From NCBI GenBank assembly GCA_963668015.2, contig CAXXCR010000023.1, positions 1 through 64,000 of the forward strand: a stretch of DNA of 64,000 bases. The letters run 5' to 3'. The notes below the pieces were generated by a model. That model was not told where the DNA came from. It did no database searches and was given only the letters and a program-made list of their open reading frames with translations. Made by a program: the position numbers and the translations under genes. How positions within the stretch are numbered: position 1 is the first letter of the stretch; every line of letters begins with the position of its first letter. Origin of the DNA: Ilyobacter_A sp963668015. GTDB taxonomy: Bacteria > Fusobacteriota > Fusobacteriia > Fusobacteriales > Fusobacteriaceae. Shown here one piece after another: positions 63,987-64,000 of the stretch.

Positions 63987-64000
63987 TAAAAAATGGAGCC

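Noticed and set aside
1..64000. tRNA or rRNA genes
   Set aside because: No cloverleaf with GTTCRA-type T-arm or rRNA-like stretch was recognised on either strand by eye.

Overview
The window is AT-rich, with a Gram-negative type envelope (outer-membrane beta-barrel, AsmA-like and lipoprotein genes) combined with Firmicute-like low-GC genes (CvfB, cold-shock proteins, strong GGAGG ribosome sites) and anaerobic metabolism (class III ribonucleotide reductase, FabV/TER enoyl reductase). This mix fits a member of the Fusobacteria (Ilyobacter/Propionigenium/Psychrilyobacter-like). The assignment is inferred from gene content, not from a marker gene.

Layout. 1-16951 is a housekeeping stretch: 6-phosphofructokinase, pseudouridine synthase, YchJ, pterin dehydratase, two cold-shock genes, a diguanylate cyclase, CvfB, a PHP phosphoesterase, a repeat-rich lipoprotein, a cyclase-family hydrolase, a HAD phosphatase and a nitroreductase. 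16978-26609 is a 9.6 kb mobile element bounded by 41-bp imperfect terminal inverted repeats. It carries a rolling-circle initiator of the Rep_trans/RstA type, a run of small and structural-looking genes, a T4-type lysozyme and an IS256/Mutator-type DDE transposase, all on the minus strand. No tailed-phage, Zot or recognisable capsid gene is visible, so it looks like an unusual transposase-integrated, non-tailed, probably ssDNA provirus.

26693-36782 holds an HD-domain gene, nrdDG under a cobalamin riboswitch with its own terminator, a pilin fused to a lectin-like domain, a second GGDEF protein, a candidate small RNA and a shrunken chorismate-synthase relative. 36783-54282 holds a NUDIX gene, a DEAD-box helicase with a leader hairpin, an interrupted AsmA/DUF748 gene, DUF188, a patatin, a YbiT-like ABC-F protein with a degenerate second ATPase site, a deaminase-reductase-like protein, a SemiSWEET, an AlaX editing factor and several envelope proteins.

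54933-62349 is a complete trp operon (trpL-E-G-D-C-F-[methyltransferase-like pseudogene]-B-A) controlled by a Trp-rich leader peptide and two tandem terminator hairpins. fabV and a small unknown gene follow.

Two window-wide signals stand out. Six copies of a roughly 280-bp intergenic repeat with TTCGTG and CTCTGTG motifs are dispersed in both orientations. At least eight loci, among them the provirus's longest gene, are broken by single-base indels, mostly at homopolymers, which suggests sequencing error or very recent decay. One further gene is broken by an in-frame UAG.
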